Below, in pieces: positions 24,741 through 35,760 of a DNA stretch of 64,000 nucleotides. This DNA comes from Tetradesmus obliquus (taxonomy: Eukaryota; Chlorophyta; Chlorophyceae; Sphaeropleales; Scenedesmaceae): positions 3,894,501-3,958,500 of the forward strand of contig CP126205.1 in the NCBI GenBank assembly GCA_030272155.1, given 5' to 3'. How positions within the stretch are numbered: position 1 is the stretch's first letter; each line of letters begins with the position of its first letter. The notes below the pieces were generated by a model, which saw nothing but the letters and a program-made list of their open reading frames with translations, did not search any database and had not been told where the DNA came from. Position numbers and translations under genes: made by a program.

Positions 24741-24745
24741 TGTAA
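24741..24745 (+). terminator. candidate TGTAA polyadenylation signal
   Basis: TGTAA is the usual green-algal poly(A) signal, and this one lies about 105 nt after the protease 1 stop codon. A five-base word is weak evidence on its own. Confidence 0.35.
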
Positions 24746-26199
24746 GGCTGCAGCAATGTTGCTGGCGTTAGCAGCAGGGATGGTAACTGGGCTGGTGGCA
24801 GATTCAAACAGGCTGTTGCGTGTTTCATGGCATGACCGGCGACCTGCTGTTACAGCTCAAAACTGCACACTGCACGACTGATTCTGCAGCAAAATTGCAT
24901 GGTTGTGGCGTGTGTGCAGCATTCATACAGCTGGCACCCTATAGTTGCGCTGCCATGGTGGCAGATTGTGCAGCTCACAAAATTGTGGTGTTTTCTGCTT
25001 AGTGCCAGGCTTGGGTTCACAACTAGTGCATCACTTGTGCATTGAAATCGGCGCCTAGGACGTTGCTACTTGTAGCATTTGCGAGAACTTAAACCAATGT
25101 CAGTGCACTGCCGTTGCTTGTCAGTACTCTCCATTGGCAGTTGCCGGCTACGCAGCGCTATCCAGCTGTGTGGGCCTTTGTCAACATACCTGCATGCACT
25201 TGCTTGAATTGTCCTTCGTTGTGTCAGGCTGTCCTGAGCTGTTCTGAAGCAGCTATGCCCTGCAGTGTTCAGTGCACATTCCTTTGCAAAAGTGCGCTGA
25301 GGGTCCTTCCTTTGTACTGGTTGAGCACCTGCTGCTTCCACAGCACTCAACATTCCGCTGCTGCAGTTGGCAGGCGTCGGCATTGATTCATTTCCATATC
25401 CTGGGCAGTTATGCTGATGTGCATGCATCAAAAATGGGACAGCGCCACTTTGAGTTGCTTTTTCACTTGGTGTCAGGGCACGCTGAGGGAGACGGAGCCA
25501 CAACATCATTTGCCTGCACGCAGGCATTCAGCCAAGCTGGGGACACGGCCCTGCTCTCTGCTGAGAAAGCATCATTCATCCTAGCTGTGCTGCAAGCTCT
25601 GCACAGTCCAGTGGACCAACAGGAAGCACAACATTGTGCTGCTTTGTGGCTATGCGGCCCCATTCAATTTGAACTAGTCAAAGTGCTTCACTTGGCATCT
25701 TTTAGTACTGACCCTCCTTTCTTTAGAGGTTGAATCACTGCTGGGCACATCAACACAATTGACACAGCAATGCAGATGTGCTGCTGCGCTGTGTGTGCTT
25801 GCAGTACAGCAGTGTGTAGCATGTTGACGGGGCAAGGGTGTCAAGTGGAGCTGCTGGCTTCCCTGTTTGCTGCCATGTGTCAACCACACGGCATGCCATG
25901 GTTTGTTTCGAATGGTCTTTCATGCAGACACACCATTGCTGTGTAGCAATACAGGGGCCAAGACCCTCAGAGGGCGTGTGCCACACTTCTTTGTATGGTC
26001 TGTACGTTGAAGGTCTCAGGACAACAGTCATTCATCTGCCGGATTGAATTGTTGGTTTGATTGTGATAATGAAGAATGGCGGGGTTGGTGAATGACCACG
26101 TTGACTGTTTTGACTGCTAGGCGAGGTGGTCAGTGCGTGAGCCAGGATTGAGCAGCGCTGGTAGGCTGTCATGCTGACTCAGCAGTGATCCATCATGAT

Positions 26200-26275
26200 G
26201 GCGACGTTGCTATGGCTTAAATGGTAACATGATTATCCCTATTCCAGAGTAAAGGGAGAGGGGGGGATGATGATG
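26200..26275. repeat. copy 2 of the dispersed TGCTATGGCTT-GGTAACATG repeat
   Basis: It contains TTGCTATGGCTTAAATGGTA followed by ACATGATTATCCCTATTCCA and a purine-rich AAAGGGAG run. It matches 26535-26625 over roughly 75 bp. Confidence 0.75.
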
Positions 26276-26534
26276 AGTGATCCATCATGATCATGCTGCT
26301 CCTAGTCCATCATGCTCACTGGTGTGGGGGTTCAACTCCTCTGCTTATTTTTTGGTCCGGGAGCTGGGCACCTCCTGTATAGGGGTGTTAGACGTGTCTT
26401 GCTGGTGGAGGCATTGCATGTGTGTCCCCTGCAGTCAAGTTCGCCTGACTGTTGCGTGTGACTAGCCAGTAGGGTTTCGTCCCCCCTGGTACCAAAAAAA
26501 TCATGCTCACTCACATTCCATCATCGTGCTGATG

Positions 26535-26625
26535 GCAGGGGGCTGATGGTGACACTGCTATGGCTTATTTGGTAACATGGTTATCCTTATTTCAATTCCA
26601 GATTAAAGGGAGGGGGGCGGAGCAC
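26535..26625. repeat. copy 3 of the dispersed TGCTATGGCTT-GGTAACATG repeat
   Basis: The word order matches copy 2: TGCTATGGCTTATTTGGTAA, then CATGGTTATCC, then TTCCAGATTAAAGGGAGG. No inverted ends were recognised. Confidence 0.75.
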
Positions 26626-27122
26626 ATTCCTGCTGATGGCAAGTCACCCAACAGCTGGAGTGTTGCGGCTAGCCGTTGCAGCTGCTGCCACGTCGCGCTG
26701 AGCGTTCAGTGATGGATCACTCCAATGTAACAAAAATGTGTTGGCATGTCTTAAAGCTTCTCAGTAAGGCATGTTAAAGGCCGCTGCAGCTGCATGTTGG
26801 CCTGGCTTCTGTTGCTGCTGCTGCTGCTGCTGCTGCAGCAGCACAGCAAGCTGCTGCATCGACCAAGTGTCTCGGATGCCTCCAGGGCTGCGTGTACCAC
26901 TTTTTCGTCTACAATATCAGCTTCATCGTCGATACTCGCAACTTGCTGGGGGTTGTCGCCAGTGGCGTAGCTGTGGGCGGGTGTAACCCACGAGCATGTG
27001 TACCTGCACGCACATGTAACACTGCTCACAACTCGCTCCGCTACAAGCCCCGCAAAACTGCAGAAAGACTCTTAGTTCAATTGGATTCAAGTTAGCTCAG
27101 CTATTCCGTCTTTTTGATCAGC

Positions 27123-28352
27123 ATGAGGGGGGTACTGCGCATCGTAATGGCACTGCTGCTTGCTGCGGCAGTAGCAGCTCATCCTCATCACCACCGTCGC
27201 AATCTTGCGCAAGTACAGGAGCAGAACAACGGAAACGGCCAAGGCAATGGCAATAACAATGGCAACGGGAACGGCGGTGGCAACGGCAATGGCAATGGCA
27301 ACAAAGGGAACAGCAACGGGAAGGGTCCCCGGTTCAATTTCCCCAGGGGCACTGCGAAAGGCTTCCTCGATAAGCTAAATGCAGACAAGGTTAAGGATAT
27401 GCTTGACAACGTTAACTTGGATGACACATCAGCTTTGGCTCAAGTACTCGAGGATGACCCGGACTTGGTGAGTAGGGTGTCACCCGCCCCGCACTTGTCA
27501 CGGCGTCCGCATGCAGGGCCCGATGGTCGCTGTAAGCTTCGAATATTTTTTTAAATGCTTGATTGCAATGCTTATGAGGCTTTTGAGCGACGCGCAAGGG
27601 AGCAGCAGCTGCTCGCATCAAGCTGTCAGGCCTTGGCTGGACAACAGCAGCAAATGCAGCATGTGGACGCAAGGCCCTGGATGATGGTTCATATCACCGC
27701 GAAGTGCACATTTTTGTTACTATAGTCCAGCATTTTCCGAAGTATGAACAGCACCATCTGTTCTATAGTTGCTGGCGGCACTGCACTTCCTCTGCTGGTC
27801 CGTGTTGTGGCAGTGCTGCTGCTCCCGTCACCACAATCACCATCAACACCCCTGCACACATATGCTGTTTCTTCTTCATCATCGACGTTCACAACTATGC
27901 AGGGTGTTGACACCTCGACCGACGAGCCTCAGCTGATCTACGCCTGTGCCGCCCTGGCAGTGCCAGATGGCACAGCGCCACGCAGCACACAGTACCCCAG
28001 CGACCCATCCACAGATCAGGCAGACACGCAAGCTGCATTTGATGCAACCACGATCGCACAGACCGGACCAGGCACGCCAACAGTGGTGTCAAAGGGCTCG
28101 ATGCGTATCACCCCTGGAGAGAACCTCAACATGGTCAGCCCTGTCACTACGGACCCTGCGGTGACACAAACCAGTGTGTGGACGCTGACATCCCGCAAGC
28201 TGGCTCCTCTGAAGATCTGGTGAGTTTGATTGTTTGTTGGAGGGTGGCTGCCAGCAGCAGCAACAGCAGCATGGCAAGTTGTGTGGCTACCAGCAGCGGC
28301 AGCAGCATGGCAAGTTGTTTGGCTGAATGGATTCAAGTGGATGTTCTCTCAG

Positions 28353-28440
<88 letters not shown>

Positions 28441-29696
28441 AGGCTGAACTTCAGAGGCTGCAGGGTGACAGGCAGTGCATGGAACAGTGCCTACAACCGC
28501 ACCGTCATCCAGACCCCACCCTACAGTGCAGATGCAGACGTCAACAACTTTACCCCGCAGGAGCTGGCCAACATTGCAGCGATCTGGCGTGCTGTGTCCG
28601 AGGATTACTCGCCCTTTAACATCGATGTGACAACAGTGAATCAGGAGGCGCTAGGCATATCGCCTGCGGCGTACATCCAAGTGTGCATTGGTGGCAACGC
28701 TCTGGAGGCCCTGGGTAGCTTGGCTGGTGGTTATGCGTTTGTGGGCATATTTGGGCGCAGCAACACATATTACCAACCGGCGTGGATCTTCCCTGCACAG
28801 CTGGGCAACGGCTGGCCCAAGTGAGAGGCAGCAAACGGCAGCAGCAGCAGCAGCAGCAGCAGTATATGATTTAGCTGCCCAGTTATGCGTGCCACTGTTC
28901 AAACAGACATACTGTCTTTTACAGGCAGTTGCCCGTCCACTCTATGTTGTGCTGTTAGCAGGCAATGCACATGCCAAGCAGAGTCTCCGGTTCCAGTCGG
29001 CAGCACGGCACTCACATTGATGTGCGGCAGCGATAGCCCTCCTGCACCTGCAGCACTTCATGCTTTCTGTTGTGTTCAACCCCACCCGCGCCGCTGCCAC
29101 TGCTGCAAATCGCCGCCGCTGCCTCAAACCCTGCTGCCGCTGCACAGGTATGTGAGGGAGGCTGTGTTTCATGAGGCCGGGCACACCATGGGCTATGCCT
29201 TACTACTGCTGCTGCTGCCGCTGCTGCTGCTGCCGCCACCGCTGCTGCTGTTGCTGCCGCTGCTGCTGCTGCGCAGGTATGTGTGGGAGGCTGTGTCTCA
29301 CGAGGTGGGCCACACCATGGGCTTGCTGCATGATGGCCGCAGAGCAACAGACGGCAGCAGCAGCACGGCGTATTATGAGGTGCGGGCACCCCCATAGCTC
29401 AAGATCCTGTGTCTACTTGAAAATGACAGCAGCCGTCGGAAACTTGCAGGCAACAGCAGCAAGCAAATAGCGCCGTTGTGCAGTTGCGACAGCAGTGACT
29501 GAATCCTGCAGGTCCAACGTGTAAATTCCCGCGTGTGCCATCTGTGAGGGTTGCTCCAAAAGAGTTGAGCCCTGCTGTTTCAAAGCAGATGCAGTGCTGC
29601 ATCTGCAAGCTAGCAACGTCATCATCGTTGTCAGCGCTGGGAGCCGGCTGCAACACAAACATCAGCAGATTATTGACCTGTTGCTCTTTCTGCTGC

Positions 29697-29795
<99 letters not shown>

Positions 29796-30752
29796 AGGGC
29801 GTCAACGGCTGGGCACCCATCATGGGGGTGGGCTACTACCAGCCCCTCACGCAGTGGTCCAAGGGAGAGTACACAGGCGCAGACAACCTGCAAGATGATG
29901 TGGCCATCATAGCTGGCAAGCTGCGCTACTCTTGGTCCGGCAACGGCAACACAACCGCAAACGCATCAAACCTGACGCCTACAGTGCTGTCAAATGGAGT
30001 TGCAAATGTCAGCGCGCTGGGCATCGTGCAGCAGCCTGGGGCTCTTGACATGTTCAAAGTGACGGCTGGTGCCGGACTGATGTCGATTTCGGTGTCTGGG
30101 GTTAGTCCCTTTGGCGGCGACCAGCGCTCCGACTTGAAGGTTGCAGTGCGGGTGTTGAATGCGGGTGGTGCTGAGGTTGCCAGCACCCAGAGCACTGCTG
30201 GGCTGGGAGCGACAGGGACAGCATTCCTGCCAATGGCAGGTGGGCAAGTTTGTGATGTTTTCAACATTTGAGTTTGGCTGCTGAACAGCATGCTGCGTAC
30301 TGTCGCCAGTGGCTGGGTGAAGTCCTGATGAGCAACTTGCGCGCACAAACCTCGGACCAGCCTGCCTGCTGGGTCCGGTCCGAACTGCCTGTCCTGCAAG
30401 ACGCTTACAACATACCCCACACTTGACTACCCAACATCTGCAACCACATGCATAAACACGTGCACACATTGCATCTAGTATGTTACTGCAGCGGACTACT
30501 TCAATCAAGTCAGTAGCAGTCACTCCAGTGACGTCCATCCACCAAACCAATCACTCACCGACTAACCCTGCCTGCTGCTGCATGCTGTTGCTTGCACACA
30601 CCATCGCAACCGCAGGTGACTACTTCATCCAGGTCAGGGGTGCCAGCCTCAACGACCCCCTCACCACCGGCTCAGGAGCTTATGGCAGCCTGGGCCAGTT
30701 CCAGCTCAGCGCCACCTTCACAGCCTTCACCAGGCGCATTGGGGGGCGCTAG
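27123..30752 (+). CDS. gametolysin-like (M11) secreted zinc metalloprotease, paralogue without Ser-Pro linker (573 aa)
   Basis: Exons: 27123-27467, 27903-28219, 28443-28820, 29277-29379, 29798-30239, 30616-30752; phases close to 574 codons. Exons 1-5 match protease 1 in order, boundary position and phase, so this is a tandem duplicate. Signal peptide 1-~20 is followed by HPHHHRR and an Asn/Gly repeat (~37-65) absent from protease 1. The zinc site HEVGHTMGLLHD is at ~355-366 and the Met-turn APIMGVGYY is near 390. The C-terminal beta domain ends in LGQFQLSATF and stops, with no Ser-Pro linker. Three of its 3' splice sites are (CTG)n-CAG tracts. A wall or matrix protease role is inferred from the family. 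The ATG at 27123 was chosen because it gives a signal peptide aligned with protease 1. Confidence 0.9.
28366..28442 (+). repeat. (CTG)n tract forming a 3' splice site
   Basis: An almost pure CTG run, broken by a few TTC steps, ends in CTGCAG at the exon 3 acceptor of protease 2. Confidence 0.95.
29147..29345 (+). repeat. two-copy acceptor-side echo of the zinc-motif exon (protease 2)
   Basis: The functional exon starts at 29277 ([20 protein letters not shown]). An upstream echo at about 29148-29200 encodes YVREAVFHEAGHTMGYA behind its own CACAG acceptor. The echo lacks the third zinc ligand and has no good donor. Confidence 0.9.
29693..29797 (+). repeat. ~105-bp (CTG)n tract forming a 3' splice site
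   Basis: A nearly continuous CTG run ends at CTGCAG, the exon 5 acceptor of protease 2. The equivalent intron of protease 1 has a shorter CTG run at 23293-23337. Confidence 0.95.
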
Positions 30753-31035
30753 TGTCACCTGGTGACGCTGGTGTCACCAGGTGACACGCACTGGCTCCTC
30801 GGCTTACGGCAGCCTGGGCCAGTTCCAGCTCAGCGCCACCTTCACAGCCTTCACCAGGCGTATCGGAGGGCGCTAGTGTCACCGGGTGACACAATGGAGC
30901 ATGGTGACAAGACGCAGCTTACAGCAGCCTGGGGTACTTCCAGGTCCAGCTGCACAGCCTTCACCAGGCGCATCGGGTGACGCCAGTGTCACCGGGTGAC
31001 ACTGGGTAACATTTGTGTCACCGGGTGACACTTTG
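30640..31035 (+). repeat. three-copy echo of the protease 2 terminal exon with palindromic spacers
   Basis: The end of the last exon (GSLGQFQLSATFTAFTRRIG) is repeated at about 30800-30880 and, degraded, at about 30915-30985. Each copy is followed by one or more 17-bp palindromes of the form GTGTCACC(C/T/A)GGTGACAC, about five in all between 30753 and 31030. Confidence 0.85.
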
Positions 31036-33750
31036 GAGCATGATGGCTGGGCGCCTCCACCTGCTTGGTGCTGAGATTCTGCTGTGGCTGCGCGGTTTGG
31101 GCGCCTGATGCACTGCTCGTGTTTTATTGTTTTTATGCAGTTCAAGATGTGTGGCTCGGTATAAGCGCCATCTGCTGCTGCAGCGCCAGCCGTCTGAGCT
31201 GCGCTTGAACAGCTGTGTTGCCAAGATGTGAGGGCGTGGCGTGACAGGGATAATAGTTACCTTATACTGGGGCCTTGTGTGCATGAGCAGGCGACGCAAG
31301 CTGCAGCTTTTGACTTGTATAGCAGGCATTTTGGGAGCTCCGGCACAACATTGTGAGCTGCAGCACAACACTGTGAGCTGTGGTACTGGGCATAAGGCAG
31401 GCAGCACCTGCTTTTTGCTGTTCGGTGCTTGGCTGGCTGACAACGCTGGCTGGCTGACAACTCAAATTGCATCTGCTTTGCCAGCAATCATGTGCACCAC
31501 ACCTCATCCTTTTGACAACCCTGGCATTGCTTTTTGCAAGATGGCGGGCTTGCTTCATATGACAGTTTTGCGACAGGGCGCAATACATTTGTGGTACATT
31601 GAGCTGTAGGGTGGGGAGCGCAAGATGGGTGGCTGGCAGCAGACGCGTGAGGCAGATTGTTTTGCTTTGTGTTTTACTGTTTTAGTGACGTCACTTGGTT
31701 GAACAAGGAGTCTGCTGGACCCTTGTTTGGCATCCTGCATTGCGCCGTGACACACTGCTAGCTGTGGCACATGGTTATTTGGAGTCCTGCATTGCATGTA
31801 TGTGCACACATATGCTGGGTGGCATCTCCTGTATGCTTGCGTGTATATTCTTACGTACATGCATGCATACCTGCATTGCATAGTGTAAATACACAAGTTG
31901 GGTTGCATCTGCGCCATGAAGCTCGTGTTTCTTTTCTGGGATTGTTGCATGCTGGGAGCCACTACACATTGCCCCAGTTCCGTTTCCCTTCCTCTGTCAA
32001 GATGCATGTTGGCATCATTCAACAGCACCGCCTGTGCACCTTGTTTCCTGCATGTTTTTGGCATTGCATTATAACCTATGTCAACAAGGTGAGTTAGTTG
32101 ACAGCAGCGCTGCTGCAGTGCCTGTTGGTGTGCATGTTTAGGCAGGGCATCCCATACAGTGGGTGCTGTTGCTGCTGCTGCTTCGCACAGCGCAAGTAGC
32201 AGACTGTCTGAAACAGTGGGCACTGCTCGTTCTACTGCTTTGTCTGCAAGATTGCCTGCATGTCATGTGATGTACTCGCAGTTAGCGCTTGGTCGAGCGG
32301 CTGCGTTCCTTCTGCACAGCGTGTCATGTCTGCACGCAGTGAGTGGCGTTGCTGACACACCTGATGCAGAAGCCCCTTCCCTTGTAAACTGTGGAGACTC
32401 GGCAAGTGCTGTGCATGCGGCAGTTGCTGCTGCTGTTGATGAGCCTGCCCAGGCTCCTGCTGCTGAGGCATTTCACAGAAAGTATCTAAGCGTGGTGCTA
32501 CAGCTGCAGCTCTGCAAAGTGTGGCATCTGTGACAGCCTGGTGCTAGCGTGTCAGACGCTGTACGAAGCGTGGCATCTGTGACAGTTTTGTGCTAGCGTA
32601 TGCAGCTGTGCGCAGCATGGCATCTGTGACGGTCTGATGCCAGCGTATGCAGCTGTGCAAAGCGTGGCATCTTGCGACAGTCTTGTGGTAGCGTATGAGT
32701 TGCCAGGCTGACAGATACGATTTTATGTTGTGCTATTCGTGCTTTTTTGTTGTGCTATTCGTGCCTGAAGACTTGATGCGGCGGCTGCGCTGCTGTTGCG
32801 GCCCTTTCACCTGTGTCTGGAGTGTAGGGTGGTTGGCGGTTTACTGCGCGGGGCAAGGTTGGTAACAAGTTTGTTCTCAGCCGCGCTTCAAACACACCAG
32901 CTGTGCGGCAGCAGTTTTGTGGCTGCCTGAGCTGCTGCATGCAAAGTGTGGCATCCTGTGCATGGTGCATGTGCTGGTTTCGCAACTCAGACCATCCTGC
33001 ATGCAACAATCACACACATGAGCAGATGTTTGGTCTGCCAGTAGGCCTTGCTGGCCAGCCTGGCTGGTCTGTGCAACGCATGGTGCGTAGTAGCTGTGCG
33101 GCTTAAAAATCTCAGCCACAGCCTACTACTGTTCATTTACGGTGCCGCTGCACATAAGAGCCCTCCGATGGCGTCACTGCAGATGCCAGCACGCAGCCTG
33201 ATCAGGCCCTGATGCTGCCTGATGATCTGATTCAGAAAGCCACCTGGATCCTTGCTATGAAGGTGCTGCAGCTTCCACGCTTGCGCTATATGCCGATGAC
33301 CAATACTTCGACCTGCTTGCAGTTTGTTTCCTTGGCCAGTCCTACTGTTGCAGGTCTAAGAAGCACAACCCCAACATCACTCATCCTGCCAACCAACCCT
33401 ACCCCAGGGCGGGCACTCAAAACTGCTTCATTCACGGCGCAAGCAATGACCACCCACGCGAACTTTGTGTATAAATAGTTTGTTCAAAACCTCCTCACGC
33501 TTACCAAAGCGAGAATTTCAACGCACAACACCATGTCTCGCTGTCCGCACCAGCGACACGGGGATCGATGGGGCCATTGGTGTCTTGCAGAACGACATTA
33601 CAGACAGAGAAGGCTTTCGAACACTGCTTTGTGCTGCTTGCTGCTGCTGACCGTCCCAGGTGAGTAGGACTGTCCAGCTGCTATTGAGCCGTGCCTCGTT
33701 CAACATGCAGGCATGCATGCTGACCTTTGTCGTGCTCTTATGCCATATAT
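31036..33750. other. no gene recognised; repeats only
   Basis: The long minus-strand frame at 31555-32223 and the other open frames have no motif and biased composition. A tandem repeat lies at 32511-32700. A short coding-like stretch ends in GTGAGT near 33658, but no partner exons could be assigned. Confidence 0.45.
32511..32700. repeat. ~48-bp tandem repeat, four copies
   Basis: TGGCATCTGTGACAG-TG-GCTAGCGTATG units begin near 32522, 32571, 32618 and 32665, spaced 47-49 bp. Confidence 0.85.
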
Positions 33751-34314
33751 ATGCTCGCAGGATGTCTGTGTAGAGCCACTCAAGGACAGCAAGAGCCTAA
33801 CAGCTTACATCGCCTGCAACAGCAGCAGCAAGGTGCAGCGGCATCTCTGCAGCAGACGCAGCAGCAGCAGGAAGCTGGCTCCTTGTTACACAAGCCATGG
33901 CGTGTGCGACACACAGCAGACGGCCATGTGGCATTCAGCGCCCAGCAGCAGCAGCCGCAGCACCAGCACCAAGCCGCAGCACGGGCTTTCCCTGCACTCC
34001 TGCAACAGCACTGGCAGCCATCAGCAGCTGCTGCACAACAAAAGCCACCAGCAGCCGCAGCAGCTGCAGCAGCAGCCAGCTCTCGCAGGCTTGTGCAGTA
34101 CAAGCCCAGCAGCAGGGAGCAGCAGCAGGGCAGCAGCTCACGCCTGCCAGCGTGGCATGCTGCTGGAGTGGCACTGCTGTGCCTCGCTGCGATGGCGGTG
34201 TTGGGTTTCAGCGCCCACAAGGCCATGCAGTGGCTGGAGCGGACACGGCGGCCGGGTTATGTGGAGCTGCAGGCGATGGACACAGCTTACCACCGGCCCT
34301 GGGTGACGCTATGA
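33751..34314 (+). CDS. probable C-terminal exon of an unknown Gln/Ala-rich single-pass membrane protein
   Basis: Up to 187 residues are open to a TGA-flanked stop. A Gln/Ala/Ser-rich region is followed by a helix AGVALLCLAAMAVLGFSA (~138-155) and a polar tail ending GYVELQAMDTAYHRPWVTL. The tail is the most gene-like part, and its last ~65 bp are echoed downstream at 34389-34455, as happens at real exons in this window. The ATG at 33751 is only the first in frame; a splice acceptor (CTCGCAG) just after it suggests that an upstream exon exists. The family was not recognised. Confidence 0.45.
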   Translation: MLAGCLCRATQGQQEPNSLHRLQQQQQGAAASLQQTQQQQEAGSLLHKPWRVRHTADGHVAFSAQQQQPQHQHQAAARAFPALLQQHWQPSAAAAQQKPPAAAAAAAAASSRRLVQYKPSSREQQQGSSSRLPAWHAAGVALLCLAAMAVLGFSAHKAMQWLERTRRPGYVELQAMDTAYHRPWVTL

Positions 34315-34455
34315 AGAGGGGTGCCCCAGCGGTGCTGCTGATGCAGTGCCTACACTACTTTATACAGAAGCCAACTGTGTAGCAGTTAGGGCCGGGCTAT
34401 GTGGAGCTGCAGGCAATGGACACAGTTAACCACCGGCCCTGGGTGACGCTGTGAA
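34250..34455 (+). repeat. two-copy echo of a terminal exon
   Basis: The sequence encoding GYVELQAMDTAYHRPWVTL and its stop (34256-34316) recurs at 34391-34455 with a few substitutions. Confidence 0.85.
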
Positions 34456-35760
34456 GTTTTTGAGGACGCCTTGGCAGCACCACCAGGAGCAGCAGTTGAA
34501 TACATCTAGTCCTGTACAGGACAAGCAGGTAGCTGAACCCCTGTGTGTTGTTGATGGGGCCACTGCAGCAGCGTCGAGTAGTGCATGCTGTCACGGCTGT
34601 TGCGGTGACGTCAGCAGTTGGGGCTGCTGCTGATGCAGCGTCTACACTGCTTGAAGCAGCAGCCTGCTGTGCAGCACACATAGTGAGTTAAGAACGTGTG
34701 TATGACATGAGGGGGCCATCTGGCTGTATGTACGCATGATGACACCTGCAACTGAAGCAGATGTGCCTTCCTTTTTTAAAGAGCTGCTGCATTGGCGACG
34801 CTGCAACCTACACACATCACCGCTACGTCCTGTATAAGACTGCAACGATCAAGGTCGATGCAATGACGCTGCATCTTGTTCGTGTGCAGTGGTCTGTACG
34901 CACGCCTGGTGTCCCGTTCAGTGCTGGCTGTTGGCTTGCATCACGCAAGTTGCATGTGCTGTACCATTTGCATGCCATTGGACAGCACTGCTGTGCAGCG
35001 ACCGCAAAGGCGTCGACGCGCAGCTATTCCTGCCGTGTGCTTTATAACCTGACACACCTGCTGTTTTCGATTTTGTGCATGTGCAAGTGTAGCTGACGAG
35101 TGCTTTCAGTGGGTGCGCACCACATGGAGCACAGCCGCAGCTGCTGCAGCAGCGCCATACAGGTCTGTACAATTGCGCGTGTCACCAGCACTTGATCGTT
35201 GCGTCACAAGTTTATAATACGCAGCTTGCCACCACTAACACCTGAACGGATTTGAAGCTGCAAACAGCTCAGCTCGGGCTGTCACTCAAATGAGGTTCAT
35301 AGGATTGAACGTGAGATTGTCTGCACACTTTCTGCCAGGCTGGGACTACTGTAGATGATGGCGTGCTGCTAGTGGTGGTCGTTTCGTTTTAATTGCAAAG
35401 CTGCTACATTTTTCTTATTCTTTTGTATATTCAATAGCAGCGTAATAGTTTTTTTGTCACAAACCAGCACTTGATCTTTGCGTCAGACGCCTTCGAACCG
35501 AGGGTGTCACAGCAAATTTGAATTTAGCCGTTGCCTTTGAAGGCAGGTGCAACTGGATGCCAGTGCTACAGCAAGTCAACACAGCATCGTAAAGGACACG
35601 TTATTGTTTACTTCAATAGCTTGTTCAGAAGTTCCACCACACTTGCAACGGGTATCAAGAGTGCGGGACTCTTGAATTTGTCGCCCTCACCTGCAAGTTC
35701 ACGGCGATCGAAACACATCATTACAGCCTTTGTATCATCTTAAAGCTCAATCCCGTGGCC
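34456..35760. other. no gene recognised
   Basis: Only short open frames are present. The right end, about 35715-35760, reads in frame into the methyltransferase ATG (KLNPVAMEAL) behind a TTACAG acceptor-like site, so an additional 5' exon of that gene may lie here. Confidence 0.4.

Larger units (their letters stand above)
24637..27122. other. intergenic region between the two proteases
   Basis: This holds the 3' end of protease 1 and the promoter of protease 2. A 153-codon open frame at 25272-25733 has no recognised motif and no clear splice context. Two copies of a dispersed repeat lie at 26200-26275 and 26535-26625. A short CTG run is at 26815-26840. Confidence 0.5.

Noticed and set aside
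25272-25733. 153-codon plus-strand frame after protease 1
   Set aside because: Could be part of a long 3' untranslated region; no motif, no signal peptide, and splice sites unclear, so not called as a gene.
31555-32223. 222-codon minus-strand frame
   Set aside because: Cys/Gln/Tyr-rich without hydrophobic core or motif, and no splice-consistent neighbours; likely chance.
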